This document shows positions 1-8,206 of a stretch of 46,106 nt of DNA, piece after piece. The translations under genes and the position numbers were made by a program. The notes below the pieces were generated by a model. That model was not told the origin of the DNA. It searched no databases and saw only the letters and a list, made by a program, of their open reading frames with translations. Origin of the DNA: Actinomycetota bacterium. Lineage in GTDB: Bacteria; Actinomycetota; Acidimicrobiia; Acidimicrobiales; RAAP-2. Each line of letters starts with the position of its first letter. Within the stretch, counting starts at the first letter, position 1. The stretch spans positions 1-46,106 of the forward strand of contig WLNA01000003.1 in assembly GCA_009726065.1 (NCBI GenBank), in the 5' to 3' direction.

Positions 1-338
1 AGGCCGGTGGGTAGGTAGATCGGTGAGTTGAGGAGTTGTCCGGTGCGGATATTAAAGGGCTCAACGGCTCCGATATTGGAGAGGGCCAGCCAGCCAATCT
101 GGTTCTGGGAGACGGGAATCGAAACTGGACCCAAGGTTGTCACCGCGTGAGCCACGCGCATCTTCGCAATACCACCGCGGTGCCAGGTGGACTGAATTGA
201 CGAAGCGGCAGATGCCGGAGCTACGGGTGCTGCGACGGCCACCACCACGATGGAAACCATGGCGAGACTGCGCAAAAGTTTCGAGAACAGAGCCCTAGAG
301 CCGGAGTGATGAATGCGGAAACGAGAAGTGTTCTTCAT
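1..338 (-). CDS. Secreted protein, N-terminal part only (cut by window edge)
   Basis: The reading frame runs from an ATG at 338 to the left edge without a stop, so only about 112 N-terminal residues are visible. The N-terminus has a basic region rich in Arg, Lys and Ser, then a hydrophobic stretch (MVSIVVVAVAAPVAPA) and a likely signal peptidase I site after ASA at about residue 44. This predicts export by the Sec pathway. The mature part begins SSIQSTWHRGG and has no motif I recognise. No Shine-Dalgarno sequence is visible before the ATG. The function is unknown. Confidence 0.6.
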   Translation of the reverse strand, partial: MKNTSRFRIHHSGSRALFSKLLRSLAMVSIVVVAVAAPVAPASAASSIQSTWHRGGIAKMRVAHAVTTLGPVSIPVSQNQIGWLALSNIGAVEPFNIRTGQLLNSPIYLPTG

Positions 339-660
339 ATAGGCGCAGAACATACTTTGCCGGTGTGACACCAGCGCTAGTTAGAGAAGAAATTATCCAG
401 CTCAGTTGGATTGAGCGAAATCGACGAGCGCGACCCGTCCAATAGGACGGAAATTGACCCTTTGTCAGTGAGTGCAGCACAAGCGTGCGAGTGAACTCAT
501 CAAGATGAATGTGCGCCTTGGTCTACTCCGGAAGCAAGGAAATTATGCGATTCCATATTGCAAAGCGGTTCCAGAAAGAATCCGAGTGGTGTACTCATTA
601 CACCCTTGCACCTATGCGGTGTGAACAGAAACAGGGCACATTTCCACGTAGGTTCAGTTC
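339..660. other. Intergenic region, no gene seen
   Basis: This is the divergent spacer between the truncated secreted protein and the ATP10-like gene. Short open frames occur here but none has a plausible start or family resemblance. The only signal I would mark is the TAGGTT hexamer at its right end, which looks like the -10 box of the next gene. Confidence 0.5.
649..654 (+). promoter_or_regulatory. -10 box of a probable leaderless promoter (TAGGTT)
   Basis: TAGGTT fits the actinobacterial -10 pattern TANNNT and ends exactly 6 nt before the ATG at 661. Transcription would then begin at or next to the start codon. There is no Shine-Dalgarno sequence before this ATG. No convincing -35 box is seen. 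Confidence 0.4.
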
Positions 661-1125
661 ATGGACACCCGCATCTTCTTCCCCCGTATTGAAGCTCGAA
701 ATCTCGAGGGAATGACCGTGCTGTTGCCGGAGGCATTCAGTGGTTCACCCAGCGTGGTCATTATTGCGTTTACGCGTTCCCACCAAGCGCTTGTTGATTC
801 CTGGACGCCATGGCTTGACGAATTCGTCGAAAAGCACCCCTCTGTGGCGTTTTACGAAATCCCCACAATAAGCGGATCATGGAAATTCATGAGGCGAATG
901 ATTGATGGCGGCATGGCGACCGCCATTCGAACTCCCAAGGTCCTCAAACGAACCATGACTGTCTACGGTGACATTCGCAGAATTACGGTGCCGCTCGGGA
1001 TTTTCGACCGATCCACCATCACTGTTCTCCTTGTTACTCGCGAAGGAGAAGTTTTGTGGTCGCACGTAGGGCCCTTTGATCCGGTAGCGGCTTCAGCTCT
1101 CGGCGAAGTGGCGACTGCAGCATAA
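661..1125 (+). CDS. ATP10-like thioredoxin-fold protein
   Basis: This 154-residue cytosolic protein resembles the thioredoxin-fold ATP10 family, known from mitochondrial F1Fo ATP synthase assembly and with scattered bacterial members. The resemblance covers the opening FPRIEARNLEG followed by LPEAFSG, the strand-helix segment VVIIAFTRSHQALVDSW (about residues 32-48), the RRMIDGGMATAIR block (about 78-90), and the C-terminal strands ITVLLVTREGEVLWSHVGPF. It contains no cysteine, so it cannot be a redox thioredoxin. The ATG at 661 directly precedes the conserved region and follows a -10-like box at leaderless spacing. The flanking genes give no functional clue. The family call rests on pattern memory; a role with ATP synthase is only a family inference. 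Confidence 0.5.
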   Translation: MDTRIFFPRIEARNLEGMTVLLPEAFSGSPSVVIIAFTRSHQALVDSWTPWLDEFVEKHPSVAFYEIPTISGSWKFMRRMIDGGMATAIRTPKVLKRTMTVYGDIRRITVPLGIFDRSTITVLLVTREGEVLWSHVGPFDPVAASALGEVATAA

Positions 1126-1207
1126 GAAACTGCCAGACGGCCTCGACAGTCGTCTCGATTTGGACCGGTGCCTCACTATGACGAAGTGAACTCGCCGAGG
1201 CTCGTCC

Positions 1208-2713
1208 TCACTTAAGCGTGCGAAGAGGGTCGCTCTTTAGGATGATTTTCGAGAGTGGCCCGAGCCTGGCATGTTGGGCAGGAGGAACGAGGAAGTAGAC
1301 CACGCCCAGTGGTAAGCCGCGAGCCAAGGTCAGACACATGACGAAGACCGCCATGGCCAGCAGTTCTAACCCGGCAACTTCGAGCACGTTTTGGGTAAAC
1401 CCCGCCAACCATGGAGCAGTGACGAGCAGGGACACCGAAGCCGCGAAAAGACTGGGTAGTGGACGATGCAAATCGCCAAATTTCATACCAGAATTACGCA
1501 CAATCAAACGAGCTAAAAGTACGACTCCGATGAATTCGCATCCAGTGGTAACCAGCGCCGAACCATTGATCCCGTAGCGAGGAATGACGATGATATTGGA
1601 CACGACATTCAGTACGAGCACTGAGCCGGAAATCTGCCCCAACTTTCGTTGAAACCCTCGAGCGACGCAGAATGCAGACATTGCGGACGCTACAAACACG
1701 CTCAAGACCGATGGCCCCAGAATTCTCAGCGGTATAACTGCAGCTTCGAATTTGTCACCAGCGAAGAGACGGACCGCAACGGGCGCTCCAATCCATACGA
1801 GAACGACGGACATAAATCCGAGGGTCCAGACGTAGCCAAACAAATCGATTGATGGGCGTTGCCAGCCATCGCCATCGCGAGAGATAACTGGCATAAACAC
1901 CCGAACCACCAACCCAGGTAGTACTAGGAAGAAGGAGCATACGGCAATTGCAATCCCGTAGTAAGCCAATTGAGACCGCTGCCCCATGACACCGAGGATC
2001 AAGATATCGGCCTTGAGATAGAACGACACGAGCAGCGCGGATAGGCCGAGTGGCGCGGCCTGCACCAAGTTTCGACGCCACTCAACTCGACTAAAACGAG
2101 GTCGGAGCGTCACCTGACGTCTCGCGATAGCAAAGAGGATCACAGCCTGCAAAAAAACGGTCGCGACGCCACTGACTGCGCAGGCCCAAATTGGAGCGCC
2201 TATGTAGATTGCGAGCAGGGTCCCACCCAAATAGAGAACCTGCTGAAGAACTGCGATCGCCACCAATTTTCGATTGCGGAATCCGTGAAAAAAGTGTGAC
2301 GACAGCGTTTGTATGAACGCCATAAGTGGCAAGAGCGTCAAGCTGATTATGATCGTCAGGCTTGTGAGTCTGTCGTGGCGGCTGTAAATCAGGATGCCCC
2401 CAACGGAAAAAGCGACGGCAGCAGTGGCGCTCATCGCAAGTCGTAGTCCGAGCGAATACCCGATGAGCCGCGCCTCGTCGTCCGGGGTCCGAGCAATATC
2501 GCGTTGCAACATCTGCGTTTGACCGAACTCAGTCAACCCCTGAGCGGTTGTCGTCAGGGCCAGAGCGAGGGTGAGAAGTCCGTACTGTTCTGGGCCAAAG
2601 TGAATGGCCATGACATGAGTGGCTACGGCGCCAATAACCGCAATTAGTACGATTCCAACAAATCCAGAAAGGATGGAGCCGAGGACCCGACTTTCATTGT
2701 GATGCTGCTTCAC
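1208..2713 (-). CDS. Polysaccharide flippase, Wzx/MVF-type membrane protein
   Basis: This 501-residue protein is hydrophobic throughout, with roughly 12 to 14 membrane segments. It has the layout of the oligosaccharide flippase family: an N-terminal helix rich in Gly and Ala, then FGPEQYGLLTLALALTTTAQ, a typical loop-helix of Wzx proteins in which FGxxxYG is characteristic. The C-terminal half (VFVASAMSAFCVARGFQRKL and following) matches the second flippase half. Such proteins move lipid-linked glycans across the membrane. The start is GTG at 2713; a TAGGTA hexamer lies 6 nt upstream, a weaker version of the leaderless pattern seen elsewhere in the window. It follows the GT8 glycosyltransferase on the same strand after a 317-nt gap, which supports a role in surface glycan export. 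Confidence 0.8.
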   Translation of the reverse strand: MKQHHNESRVLGSILSGFVGIVLIAVIGAVATHVMAIHFGPEQYGLLTLALALTTTAQGLTEFGQTQMLQRDIARTPDDEARLIGYSLGLRLAMSATAAVAFSVGGILIYSRHDRLTSLTIIISLTLLPLMAFIQTLSSHFFHGFRNRKLVAIAVLQQVLYLGGTLLAIYIGAPIWACAVSGVATVFLQAVILFAIARRQVTLRPRFSRVEWRRNLVQAAPLGLSALLVSFYLKADILILGVMGQRSQLAYYGIAIAVCSFFLVLPGLVVRVFMPVISRDGDGWQRPSIDLFGYVWTLGFMSVVLVWIGAPVAVRLFAGDKFEAAVIPLRILGPSVLSVFVASAMSAFCVARGFQRKLGQISGSVLVLNVVSNIIVIPRYGINGSALVTTGCEFIGVVLLARLIVRNSGMKFGDLHRPLPSLFAASVSLLVTAPWLAGFTQNVLEVAGLELLAMAVFVMCLTLARGLPLGVVYFLVPPAQHARLGPLSKIILKSDPLRTLK

Positions 2714-3030
2714 ACCCCGTACCTACGCTCTCTGATCCGGGGGCGGTGCGTTCACGAAGACTTCATGTTCCGCACGTAAGGCCATGAGCGAACCGGCTCG
2801 ATTGTCCCAGCGAATCCCTTTGTCTCAAGGGATTCGGGCCGATTGAACACGGCAAAATCTTAGTATGAATTTCGATTTTCCCTAGTGTTACCAAGATATT
2901 TCGAGTAATTCACAGGAGCCTTGCGGCCAAACTTCACAATGGAACGTGGTGATTTTCAGTAACCATGCGTGCTGGTTGACGGCGTACTGGATGCACTTCG
3001 AAACACATCAATATTGTGCAGCACAGAAAG
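2714..3030. other. Intergenic region with one hairpin, no gene seen
   Basis: The 317-nt spacer lies between the GT8 gene and the flippase gene, both on the minus strand. It contains the perfect stem-loop at 2811-2836 and otherwise AT-rich sequence. No open frame with a plausible start was found. Confidence 0.5.
2811..2836. repeat. Perfect 10-bp stem-loop
   Basis: CGAATCCCTT and AAGGGATTCG are exact reverse complements separated by a 6-nt loop (TGTCTC). The structure lies about 195 nt beyond the GT8 stop and about 100 nt before the flippase start. No T-run follows on the minus strand, so it is not a standard terminator. It may be an operator, an RNA-processing or stabilising hairpin, or a weak attenuator between the two genes. 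Confidence 0.5.
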
Positions 3031-4044
3031 TTACCAACTTTGAAACTTTTTCGCGATACGCCTTAGCATTCCAAATTTGAATTGCTCCGGCTTCGAAAAA
3101 AGGGAGAGCTGGCTCTCTCGGAGTTTCATTAGTGCAGCGACAAGGGATTCCTGACCGCTAGCGGCAAGTTCTGCTCGAACGTTTGTCTCCAAGTCCCAAT
3201 ATCGGGGAAACGTAACCCACGCCGAGCCACCTCCCGAAATCTGATGACTCGGTCGGTCCCAATTCAGAACTTCGAGAGCAATAAAGAAGGCCCGGCCAGC
3301 CTCATCTAATTTCCAAGGCTTTGGGAAGCCGGCGTAGTGGAGAATTTTCTCAGAACCACTCAAAGGTTCCGAAATGATGTGATTGAAACCGACATCAAGA
3401 AAAGAAACTCTATCGGTCAAGAGATAGTTGAGGATATCTTGATCGTGGTATTGAAAACCCAGTTCCTTCTCTCGACGAACGAGATCCATCCAAAGAGAGT
3501 CAAGATGAGCCGCCTTCCAGCGATCTGGCCTCAGAAGGAGTATGCCGGCATTGAAGTATCGGCCACCGCACCGATTAAAAGCCTGATTCTTGCCATCGAT
3601 CTTCATCCGTGCGAGGGTCATACCCCTATCGAAAACGCCTCCGGCGATGATCGCGGGGTCCTCGAACAAGCGATCACCATTGGTGAAGATGTCGTCCCAT
3701 CCAGGTAGGAGCAACGTATCAGCGTCGAGCCACATGAAGGGTTCGTCGAGACTATCTAACAAGGCGAGTCTGGCGTACACCGTCGCATTCCATTGATGGT
3801 CGTTGAGCTCAGGCACGTTGACTTCAAGGTCAACGACTTCGCCGTCAACGGACAGCCACTTCAAGCATTGGGCGACGACATCCTTGCCCTCCGGACTGAG
3901 TAGACCGTTTACATTCGCAATAAGAAAACGAAGAGGCTGTTGTGAACCATGCACGGCGGACCATAATGAGCAGAGCCATGGCCAGATATAGCGGTCGTCG
4001 AACGATGTGGCCACGAGGCGGGCCGAAGCACGACTGGATTCCAT
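3031..4044 (-). CDS. Glycosyltransferase family 8-like protein
   Basis: This protein of about 337 residues has the hallmarks of GT8 retaining glycosyltransferases. These are the metal-binding DxD motif as DAD (residues 107-109, in FMWLDADTLLL), the FNAGILLL strand (164-171), the DQD element (201-203) and the C-terminal HYAGFPKPW (236-244), matching the GT8 HxGxxKPW signature. It probably transfers a sugar from a nucleotide donor to a glycan under construction. I place the start at ATG 4044 because it begins just before the conserved fold and has TAGCCT 7 nt upstream. A TTG at 4113 in the same frame, preceded by AAGGA, is a possible alternative giving 360 residues. Neighbours are the flippase downstream and a divergent small membrane protein. 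Confidence 0.75.
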   Translation of the reverse strand: MESSRASARLVATSFDDRYIWPWLCSLWSAVHGSQQPLRFLIANVNGLLSPEGKDVVAQCLKWLSVDGEVVDLEVNVPELNDHQWNATVYARLALLDSLDEPFMWLDADTLLLPGWDDIFTNGDRLFEDPAIIAGGVFDRGMTLARMKIDGKNQAFNRCGGRYFNAGILLLRPDRWKAAHLDSLWMDLVRREKELGFQYHDQDILNYLLTDRVSFLDVGFNHIISEPLSGSEKILHYAGFPKPWKLDEAGRAFFIALEVLNWDRPSHQISGGGSAWVTFPRYWDLETNVRAELAASGQESLVAALMKLRESQLSLFSKPEQFKFGMLRRIAKKFQSW

Positions 4045-4051
4045 AACAGTA

Positions 4052-4057
4052 AGGCTA
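4052..4057 (-). promoter_or_regulatory. -10 box of a probable leaderless promoter (TAGCCT)
   Basis: On the minus strand TAGCCT ends 7 nt before the ATG at 4044, the spacing expected if transcription starts at the A of the ATG. No Shine-Dalgarno sequence precedes that ATG. Confidence 0.35.
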
Positions 4058-4200
4058 GCCGGGTCCCCGGCACGCCTTTCTGAGGAGATCAAACTTGTAG
4101 ATAACCAACGCAAGTTTCCTTGGACACCCGCAGTGCAAGTTGCGAGACGTCAATTGACCAAGCGATATCCGTGAACTCCCGACGAAATTTGATACTGATG

Positions 4201-4214
4201 GTTTGCCGGCAAAC
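4201..4214. promoter_or_regulatory. Perfect 14-nt palindrome GTTTGCCGGCAAAC (candidate operator)
   Basis: GTTTGCCGGCAAAC is its own reverse complement with no spacer. It lies in a non-coding divergent spacer about 145 nt from the -10-like box of the GT8 gene and about 320 nt before the small membrane protein. The form suits a dimeric repressor. Which regulator would bind is unknown. Confidence 0.35.
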
Positions 4215-4531
4215 GACTCGCGAGACCTTTGCCACATGCTGCGAGCCCCTTGTTAACGGCCAAACACCCGTGAATGGTGCGAGCAACTTGGCCTGGTTGA
4301 GCGATTTATTAACCGCGTTCTGCCAGCACAAGAATCTTGCTGTCTTGAGAATCACGTTGAAGATAAGCATTGGGAAGTACGAGGTGGTTGCAAACATCAA
4401 TTCTTCCTTCATTCAATTGGGGAATAGCGTGTATTTTTCTTGAATGGCCAACGGAAAATAAGTATCGCTTCATCCCAAGAACGAGAGTGGCAAGATTTTG
4501 CTGTTGTCTCACTACAAGCAAAGGAGCAGTA

Positions 4532-4894
4532 ATGGAAGCAATTAATGCCTCAATGGCAAACTCGATGTCGAATTTGGTGTCGAACGCCAGAAACTACACA
4601 ATCAACGCGAGCATTCTGACGGTGGTTATCTTTTTCGCCGACCTGAACGCTCACCCGTACATGAAGACATTGCTCATTGTCTTCGCGGCCGTCAACTTCC
4701 TGTGGTACGAATTGCAGTTTGACGCGTCCCTAGTGACCATCAACGCCCTTAATCAGGATGCGCTGGCTCTGGACGGCACCTCGAACTACGCCAAGAAGAC
4801 CTTGTCGGCCCCGACCAAGTTCCAGCGGCCACTCTTGCTGATCGTTATGGCCGTTCTGTTTGCGACCCAACTCTTGGTCATCATCAACTACTAG
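4532..4894 (+). CDS. Small membrane protein of unknown function
   Basis: The start is an ATG with the textbook Shine-Dalgarno AAAGGAG six nt upstream, giving 120 residues. A longer frame open from 4370 has no such signal. The N-terminal 25 residues are polar and Asn/Ser-rich. A hydrophobic segment follows (INASILTVVIFFADL), then MKTLLIVFAAVNFLWYEL, a polar loop with many Asn and Asp, and a C-terminal helix (PLLLIVMAVLFATQLLVIINY) ending the protein. Two or three membrane helices are therefore expected. No family is recognised. It is a monocistronic unit closed by a strong terminator 16 nt after the stop codon. Confidence 0.75.
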   Translation: MEAINASMANSMSNLVSNARNYTINASILTVVIFFADLNAHPYMKTLLIVFAAVNFLWYELQFDASLVTINALNQDALALDGTSNYAKKTLSAPTKFQRPLLLIVMAVLFATQLLVIINY

Positions 4895-4910
4895 ATCCAA
4901 TGCTTCAGGC

Positions 4911-4945
4911 ACTACAGGCCCCTCGCGAGAGGGGCCTGTAGTTTT
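4911..4945 (+). terminator. Strong intrinsic terminator
   Basis: A perfect 14-bp stem (ACTACAGGCCCCTC / GAGGGGCCTGTAGT) closed by a GCGA tetraloop, which is of the stable GNRA type, is followed by TTTG. It lies 16 nt after the small membrane protein stop. It could also act on transcripts from the opposite strand, since the stem begins and ends with A/T pairs. Confidence 0.85.
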
Positions 4946-5097
4946 GTCGGTGCCGTTCAGCTGGAATCGAGCCATTCTGGGTGGTCGAATGTAGTGATTC
5001 ATTCATTGGTTCGTTCTCGTATATGCACATCAAAATCGAGATCTAGAACGCTCACGCAGACTCAATTCTACGAAGGGTTCCCAAGACTTTGGGGCGT

Positions 5098-6906
5098 CTA
5101 ATTCAATCGACGTCGACGCACCACTGCCTCGAGGGATAAGCCAAGGATGATTAGTGAAGTAGCGACCAGAATCATTCGTCCGACATTCCCTCCGGTCCGA
5201 GGGAGACCACCCGACGGAGTCGTTGAAGTAGTTACGGGAATGGAGGTTGTCGTCGACGGATCAGTCGTTGTCGTAGTGGGTTCGCTGGTAGTGGTCGTTG
5301 GAATTTCGGTCACCAATTGATTGCGAATAGCGCATTCGGGGTGATAGGCCGCCGTCCAGTGGAGCGCCATCGTGATTGGCAGATGTTGAGCTCCCGGCAG
5401 CGAGATGCTGAACTGAACGAATCGAGGGTGCTTTTCTAAGCCCAAATTCGAAAGGTCCACCTCACCATTCGCATCGATGGTTTGCGTTGCGACTCCCGGG
5501 ATGGGGTTACCGCTCCCATTCTCGAACGTCACCGAGCCGTTCGAATACTCGCTCGGAATGGGGCTCGAGATGGCCAGTTTCTGATAACTCAGCGCTTCAC
5601 ACTCAGATAGAGGCTCCACATAACCCGAGACCAAGATGCGCTGGGTGTGGAGGCCGCAGTTTTTAGTCGTGTAGGCGTCAAAGTTTTGTATCTGGCTGGT
5701 ACCACCATCGGCGTTCAACCAGATGCACGAGGGAACCTGAGGATCTTGGTTAGTCGTGTAAATCAAGCGAAGATTCGACGGCCGAAATGGAAAGTGGGCA
5801 CAGGTCGACTCGGTGGCGTAGTCGTAACAAGCCACCTTATTATCGCCGTAATTGTTGTAGTTAGAAATTGCCACATAGACACGGGACCCGACAACGCTGG
5901 GCTCACCGTTGAAGTCTTGAACCGTCGTCGTATTAACGCTCGCTACGAGTCCTGGAGGCGTATCGACTTCAACGCCAGCGAGGTCAACGCACGGCATCGT
6001 CGGGCCTTCAAAACAGACACCGATGCCGGAACCCTGGGCATCAAGTTGCGGTAGTGGAACGGAGGAAACAGGCTTAGCGCCGTCGGGGAGGTGGATGGGC
6101 CAAATTCCACTGCACTCATTTTGGGTGACGGTATCAAAGCAGGCCGCCTTCTCCACGCGGTCTAAGCCAGTGGATGTGACAATGATTCGATTGGCAACGC
6201 TCAAGAGTTGGGCAACCGCGCGCAGGGGGCGAATCTGCGAGGTTGATCCCGTTGGTACGCGATAGGGCTGATTCGCACAGGCGGCCAGTGTGACTTCGTC
6301 AAAGCACATCAACGTATTACGTGAGGCAGTATTCGCACTGACAACACCGTTCCACGCGTAGTGGCGCTTTCCAACCGTGACGGTATTTGAAATCAGCGAA
6401 TACCCCGAGCCGTAACCAGCTTCATTTACTTCTGATAAGCGAGTGAAACCGCAAAAGGGGGTGAGAGGTTGGTCAGTCTTCATACAAACCACGCCAGCCG
6501 ACTTTGTGGCGTACTGATAGGCGAAGGCGTAGAGCCGGTGCTCAGTAGGCACAGTCCAGAGCGAGGCATCCATCGGCGAAGAAAAACCTTGTTGCCCATC
6601 GCTGACGCGACTCGGGTAGTTCTCGCATTCGGCGGCCGTCGCGGTGAGATGGCAGTCCACGGTGAAGTTGGTCTGGTGGTGGAAGAGGTTATACACGTGC
6701 TCGGATGTGATGGCTAGACCCCAGCCATCACCCTTGGTACTCCCACGGAACTGGGCCGCTGGAGGTTGTCCGGTGGTGAAGCCGTGGCTGATACGTACGG
6801 GAGTGCCCGTACTAAGTGAACCTGCCGTTGCCACGAGGGGAGCCGTGAATGCAACGAGTACCAGCAGTACACTCGCGACGCCGAAACGACGAAACTGACT
6901 CGACAT
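5098..6906 (-). CDS. LPxTG-anchored surface protein with repeated cysteine pairs
   Basis: The ATG at 6906 has a clear Shine-Dalgarno sequence (AAGGAGC) and gives 602 residues; an in-frame start 36 nt earlier lacks one. A signal peptide occupies about residues 1-28 (ASVLLVLVAFTAPLVATA). The mature region to about 440 holds at least six units, each with two closely spaced cysteines (85/94, 141/152, 201/210, 256/265, 298/306, 360/369). Several read CFD or CYD, then T, then C 8-9 residues on, as blades of a beta-propeller might. A C-terminal domain, a Thr/Pro linker (about 536-565), the sortase motif LPRTG (568-572), a membrane helix and the tail RRRRLN follow. The protein is expected to be covalently linked to the cell wall by a sortase not encoded here. 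Its function is unknown. Confidence 0.8.
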   Translation of the reverse strand: MSSQFRRFGVASVLLVLVAFTAPLVATAGSLSTGTPVRISHGFTTGQPPAAQFRGSTKGDGWGLAITSEHVYNLFHHQTNFTVDCHLTATAAECENYPSRVSDGQQGFSSPMDASLWTVPTEHRLYAFAYQYATKSAGVVCMKTDQPLTPFCGFTRLSEVNEAGYGSGYSLISNTVTVGKRHYAWNGVVSANTASRNTLMCFDEVTLAACANQPYRVPTGSTSQIRPLRAVAQLLSVANRIIVTSTGLDRVEKAACFDTVTQNECSGIWPIHLPDGAKPVSSVPLPQLDAQGSGIGVCFEGPTMPCVDLAGVEVDTPPGLVASVNTTTVQDFNGEPSVVGSRVYVAISNYNNYGDNKVACYDYATESTCAHFPFRPSNLRLIYTTNQDPQVPSCIWLNADGGTSQIQNFDAYTTKNCGLHTQRILVSGYVEPLSECEALSYQKLAISSPIPSEYSNGSVTFENGSGNPIPGVATQTIDANGEVDLSNLGLEKHPRFVQFSISLPGAQHLPITMALHWTAAYHPECAIRNQLVTEIPTTTTSEPTTTTTDPSTTTSIPVTTSTTPSGGLPRTGGNVGRMILVATSLIILGLSLEAVVRRRRLN

Positions 6907-7174
6907 AAAAGCTCCTTCTCCGACTTTTGTCGGGAAACTCAACGTCCCCCAAGAATAGTCAATGTGTGTGATTCGCCTCAGATTTTGAGCGCGGCCGTCG
7001 GTAGACCATTAACACTTTTCATCGGTCATTACCGAGCCGGTACTGAGATACATACATGCTGATAGTGCGAGATTTCCCATAATCCATAACTTGAACTCGA
7101 TCACCGATCTACACCTACTTTGGTCCTCCTCACCGCAACCTGATACTTTCGATGCATCCACAGAGGAGAATTCA

Positions 7175-8119
7175 GTGACTTCCATCATCGACCCGGCAGC
7201 CATAGTTAAGCCGCAGAGAGTCAAGTTGCAGCCATTCAAAGTGATGGTGGGACCAGTTACCCACTTGGCTGAAGAGCGAGAGCGCCTCAGCACCCTTACT
7301 TATTCTGGTTTCACCGTTAAGCAATTGGGCGCAACTATTGGCGGCATCGTCGATGGCATTGACATCACGGAACCAATTAGCGATGAGCTCGTAGCGGAAT
7401 TACGGCGATGCTTACTGGACTTCAAGGTTATTTTCTTTCGTGATCAGCCGTTAACTCCTGCTCAACATGTTGCCTTTGCGCGTCGTTTCGGAGAACTAGA
7501 AATTCACCCCTTCATTCCAGCGAATACTGATCAGCCCGAGCTGGTTCGATTTGAAAAAGAAGCCAATGTGGGTGGTTTCGAAAATGTTTGGCACTCGGAT
7601 GTGCCGTGGAGGGCACTCCCCTCGGCCGCTGCAGTGCTGCACGGAATTGAGATACCGGCCATTGGTGGTGACACTTCATTCTGTGACATGTACGCCGCAT
7701 ACGAAGGACTCAGCCAGAAGACTAAAGAGCAGATTGCCAACTTGCAAGCAGTCAACGACTTCACTAAAGCGTTCGGCCACACGCTCGATGACGCGGGAAG
7801 AGCGGCAATGCACGAAAAGTACCCTCCCACGGTGCAGCCCGTTGTTCGAACTCACGGTGAAACCGGTAAGAAACTGATTTATGTTAACCGTGCCTTCACG
7901 CAATCCATTGTTGGTCTCAGCCAATCTGAGAGTGACGAGCTCATTGACTTCTTAAGCTCGCAGGCCAATGTGCTCGAATACCAGTGTCGGTTTCAATGGG
8001 AACCACACTCGGTCGCTTTTTGGGATAACCGCGCCGTTCAGCATTTTGCTTTGAGTGACTACTGGCCACAACGCAGAGTCATGGAGCGAGCCAGTATTGT
8101 CGGGGAACAACCTCGCTAA
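7175..8119 (+). CDS. TauD/TfdA-family Fe(II)/2-oxoglutarate dioxygenase
   Basis: This 314-residue enzyme of the TauD family couples 2-oxoglutarate decarboxylation to hydroxylation of a substrate, often a sulfonate, sulfate ester or related acid. The iron-binding motif is WHSD (H140, D142) with the distal histidine at about 290 (AVQHFALSDYW), followed by the 2-oxoglutarate-binding Arg (QRRVMER). VIFFRDQPLTPAQHVAFARRFGELEIHP is typical family sequence at about 85-112. I chose the GTG at 7175 because GAGGAG precedes it by 6 nt. The first 40 or so residues are a non-conserved extension. The substrate cannot be read from the sequence; the sulfatases at 38-42 kb make a sulfur-linked role possible but unproven. 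Confidence 0.85.
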   Translation: MTSIIDPAAIVKPQRVKLQPFKVMVGPVTHLAEERERLSTLTYSGFTVKQLGATIGGIVDGIDITEPISDELVAELRRCLLDFKVIFFRDQPLTPAQHVAFARRFGELEIHPFIPANTDQPELVRFEKEANVGGFENVWHSDVPWRALPSAAAVLHGIEIPAIGGDTSFCDMYAAYEGLSQKTKEQIANLQAVNDFTKAFGHTLDDAGRAAMHEKYPPTVQPVVRTHGETGKKLIYVNRAFTQSIVGLSQSESDELIDFLSSQANVLEYQCRFQWEPHSVAFWDNRAVQHFALSDYWPQRRVMERASIVGEQPR

Positions 8120-8123
8120 TCAC

Positions 8124-8197
8124 CAGGTATTTAAGAATCGGCTCTAACTCTTGCGTCCCTAGTTGGCTTCCTAGGCGCTGGTGTTGACGAATACCTG
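8124..8197. repeat. Inverted repeat between convergent genes
   Basis: CAGGTATT at 8124-8131 and AATACCTG at 8190-8197 are exact reverse complements 58 nt apart in the 87-nt gap between the convergent dioxygenase and reductase genes. This could support a bidirectional transcription stop, but the loop is long and no T-run is present. Confidence 0.25.
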
Positions 8198-8206
8198 ACG
8201 GAGGAT

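Larger units (their letters stand above)
4045..4531. other. Long divergent intergenic region, no gene seen
   Basis: The 487-nt spacer separates the GT8 gene (minus) from the small membrane protein (plus). It must hold both promoters. Signals noted are TAGCCT at 4052-4057 for the minus gene and a perfect 14-nt palindrome at 4201-4214. Open frames overlapping on both strands here show no family features and were rejected. Confidence 0.5.

Noticed and set aside
509..715. Open frame of 68 residues before the ATP10-like gene
   Set aside because: It overlaps the start of a better-supported gene in another frame and has no ribosome binding site.
4089..4443. Overlapping open frames on both strands of the divergent spacer
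   Set aside because: They contain no motifs, overlap each other and lie in a region that must contain promoters.
7023..7045. Short repeats around TCGGTCATTACCGA before the dioxygenase gene
   Set aside because: The arms are only 4-5 nt and overlap each other; too short to distinguish from chance.
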